A stretch of 64,000 nt of DNA from Agrobacterium albertimagni AOL15 (lineage in GTDB: Bacteria > Pseudomonadota > Alphaproteobacteria > Rhizobiales > Rhizobiaceae), in the NCBI RefSeq assembly GCF_000300855.1, contig NZ_ALJF01000006.1, positions 310,001-374,000 of the forward strand, in the 5' to 3' direction. The stretch's first letter is position 1. Every line of letters starts with the position of its first letter. The translations under genes and the position numbers were made by a program. Below are positions 62,339-64,000 of this stretch, piece by piece. The notes below the pieces were generated by a model, which was given only the letters and a program-made list of their open reading frames with translations, did no database searches and was not told where the DNA came from.

Positions 62339-63757
62339 ATGGCGCCATTGGCATTTGATGAAATGATGACTGCGGACAACGATCCGCGCGCACCGTACCA
62401 GAACTACTTCGATTGGTATTCCAGCCAGGACCCGGCAAGGCTTCTGGCGAAGTCGCGAGATGCGGAAAACATCTTCCGCAAGACCGGCATCACCTTTGCC
62501 GTCTATGGTCATGCCGACAGCGCCGAAAAACTGATACCTTTCGACATCATCCCGCGCATCATTTCCGGCCGTGAGTGGCGCAAGCTGGCCCAGGGCATCG
62601 AGCAGCGCGTGCTGGCGCTTAATGCCTTTCTCGACGACATCTATCACAAGCAGGAGATCATCAAGGCGGGCCGCATTCCCCGCGAGCTGATCGAGAAGAA
62701 CGTCGCCTTCCTGCCCGAGATGATCGGCTTCCGCCCGCCGGGCGGCGTCTATACCCACATCGTCGGCACCGACATCGTGCGCACCGGCGAAGACCAGTTC
62801 TACGTGCTGGAAGACAATGCCCGCACACCCTCCGGCGTCTCCTACATGTTGGAGAACCGGGAAACCATGATGCAGATGTTCCCGGAGCTCTTCCAGCTCA
62901 ACAAGGTTCAGCGCGTCGAGGATTATCCCTATCTCTTGCGCCAGTCGCTCGCATCGCTCGCCCCTCCCGGCTGCAAGGGCAAGCCGCGCGTCGCGGTTCT
63001 CACACCCGGCATCTACAATTCCGCCTATTACGAGCATTCCTTCCTCGCCGACATGATGGGCGTCGAACTCGTCGAAGGCTCGGACCTGCGCGTCATCGAC
63101 GGCAAGGTGAAGATGCGCACCACGCGCGGCTACGAGGCAATCGACGTGCTCTACCGCCGCGTCGACGACGACTTCCTCGACCCCCTCACCTTCCGACCCG
63201 ATTCGGCGCTCGGCATTCCCGGCATCATGGACGTCTACCGCGCCGGCAACATCACAATCGCCAATGCGCCCGGCACCGGCATTTCCGATGACAAGGCGAT
63301 CTACTCTTACATGCCGGAGATCGTCGAATTCTACACCGGTCGCAAGGCCCTGCTGGAGAACGTGCCGACCTGGCGCTGTTCGGAAGCCGACAGCCTCAAA
63401 TACGTGCTCGAACATCTCGAAGAGCTCGTGGTCAAGGAAGTGCACGGCTCCGGCGGCTATGGCATGCTGGTCGGTCCGACCGCGACCAAGAAGGAGCGAG
63501 CCGATTTTGCCGACAAGCTGAAGGCGCGCCCCTCCAACTATATCGCCCAGCCGACGCTGTCGCTCTCGACGGTGCCGATCCTCGTCAACAAGGGGATCGC
63601 GCCCCGCCATGTCGACCTACGTCCTTATGTCCTCGTCTCCGACAAGGTGCAGATCATTCCCGGCGGCTTGACCCGCGTGGCTCTCAAGCAGGGATCGCTC
63701 GTGGTCAATTCCAGCCAGGGCGGCGGCACCAAGGACACCTGGGTACTGGAGGACTGA
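62339..63757 (+). CDS. Circularly permuted ATP-grasp protein (DUF404/DUF407 type)
   Basis: 472 residues. FDIIPRIISGREWRKLAQGIEQRVLALNAFLDDIYH is the DUF404/407 signature; later VLEDNARTPSGVSYMLENRE and VVKEVHGSGGYGMLVGPTATK carry the ATP-binding loop. Such proteins are found with alpha-E and transglutaminase-like genes and are thought to make or modify a peptide, possibly an isopeptide-forming ligase. The alpha-E gene begins two bases after its stop, which fits the usual operon. Start ATG 62339 has AAGGGG close by. Confidence 0.88.
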   Translation: MAPLAFDEMMTADNDPRAPYQNYFDWYSSQDPARLLAKSRDAENIFRKTGITFAVYGHADSAEKLIPFDIIPRIISGREWRKLAQGIEQRVLALNAFLDDIYHKQEIIKAGRIPRELIEKNVAFLPEMIGFRPPGGVYTHIVGTDIVRTGEDQFYVLEDNARTPSGVSYMLENRETMMQMFPELFQLNKVQRVEDYPYLLRQSLASLAPPGCKGKPRVAVLTPGIYNSAYYEHSFLADMMGVELVEGSDLRVIDGKVKMRTTRGYEAIDVLYRRVDDDFLDPLTFRPDSALGIPGIMDVYRAGNITIANAPGTGISDDKAIYSYMPEIVEFYTGRKALLENVPTWRCSEADSLKYVLEHLEELVVKEVHGSGGYGMLVGPTATKKERADFADKLKARPSNYIAQPTLSLSTVPILVNKGIAPRHVDLRPYVLVSDKVQIIPGGLTRVALKQGSLVVNSSQGGGTKDTWVLED

Positions 63758-63758
63758 C

Positions 63759-64000
63759 ATGGTCATGCTCGGAAGAACTGCCAACGGTCTTTTCTGGATG
63801 TTCCGCTACATCGAGAGAGCCGAAAACATCGCCCGGCTCGTGGATGCCGGTCTGCGCATGTCGCTCACCCGCTCCGGTGCCTCGGACGAGGATTGGGACG
63901 CAGTCCTGAAAAGCGCCGACGTCCGCCCGCTGTTTGCCGAACGCCACGGCAAGGTGACGGCCTCTGATGCCATCGACTTCATGCTGCGTGATACTGCCAA
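63759..64000 (+). CDS. Alpha-E domain protein, truncated by the window end
   Basis: First 80 codons only. VMLGRTANGLFWMFRYIERAENIARLVDAG is the start of the alpha-E (DUF403) family, helical partner of the permuted ATP-grasp protein. It starts one base after the previous stop codon, either at ATG 63759 or ATG 63765. A transglutaminase-like protease gene would be expected next, outside the window. Confidence 0.88.
   Translation, partial: MVMLGRTANGLFWMFRYIERAENIARLVDAGLRMSLTRSGASDEDWDAVLKSADVRPLFAERHGKVTASDAIDFMLRDTA

Noticed and set aside
1..64000. tRNA, rRNA and CRISPR arrays
   Set aside because: No cloverleaf signature, rRNA core or regularly spaced direct repeats were found on reading either strand.

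Overview
The window is a high-GC alphaproteobacterial chromosome segment, most likely from a member of the Rhizobiaceae (Rhizobium/Agrobacterium group). This rests on gene content: a type II glutamine synthetase (glnII) with a DUF2735 gene beside it, a BacA/SbmA peptide transporter, an xdhABC set interrupted by Rhizobium-type palindromic mosaic repeats, NnrU, a rhizobial GH13 alpha-glucosidase and a GT4 lipid-type glycosyltransferase behind a PHO box. No rRNA, tRNA, CRISPR array, complete IS element, prophage or replication origin was recognised.

Layout. 0-12.4 kb: beta-alanine/omega-amino-acid transaminase, a LivK-type binding protein, an AI-2E family permease, an unusual glycosyltransferase-like protein with an inserted farnesoic-acid-O-methyltransferase-like domain, SDR, DCC, rhodanese, aldose epimerase, a Tat-exported cyclase with an AhpD-like partner, and adenine deaminase. 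12.4-14.3 kb is a small accessory patch: a RelE/ParE-type toxin-antitoxin pair, the C-terminal stump of a YoeB toxin, a K+ channel with a zinc ribbon, and a GNAT acetyltransferase broken by one amber codon. 14.2-26.2 kb: alpha-glucosidase, GT4 glycosyltransferase, der, a YfgM-like TPR protein, nnrU, a polysaccharide deacetylase, bacA, map, a luciferase-like monooxygenase and bdhA.

26.3-47.9 kb is mainly a purine/ureide catabolic region. XdhABC oxidises hypoxanthine/xanthine, GuaD makes xanthine from guanine, PuuD oxidises urate, and UraH and UraD convert its products to allantoin. PuuE opens allantoin, Alc cleaves allantoate, and AllA cleaves ureidoglycolate. Adenine deaminase at 10.7 kb feeds the same route. 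The released nitrogen would be captured by GlnII, which has a sigma-54 promoter and a perfect-arm NtrC-type palindrome upstream. LysR regulators, a two-TM K+ channel, lldD, a HEPN/MNT toxin-antitoxin pair, an alcohol dehydrogenase and an orphan DUF1989 protein are interspersed.

48-64 kb: a 2H-phosphoesterase-like DUF1045 protein, a divergent FAD oxidoreductase/mnmD pair that looks like a split MnmC, a six-PAS soluble hybrid histidine kinase, an MttB-family methyltransferase without a pyrrolysine codon, a WYL regulator, a monooxygenase-like protein overlapping an AlkC-type DNA repair gene, a PepSY protein, an RhlE-type helicase, a DMT exporter, and a circularly permuted ATP-grasp protein followed by a truncated alpha-E gene at the window edge.

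The points most worth following up are the domain-inserted glycosyltransferase, the PHO box before the GT4 gene, the nonsense-disrupted acetyltransferase, the YoeB remnant, the divergent split MnmC, and several clean palindromes (lldD, glnII, DUF1989/LysR and bacA leaders) that look regulatory. All function calls are by reading motifs; no database search was run.
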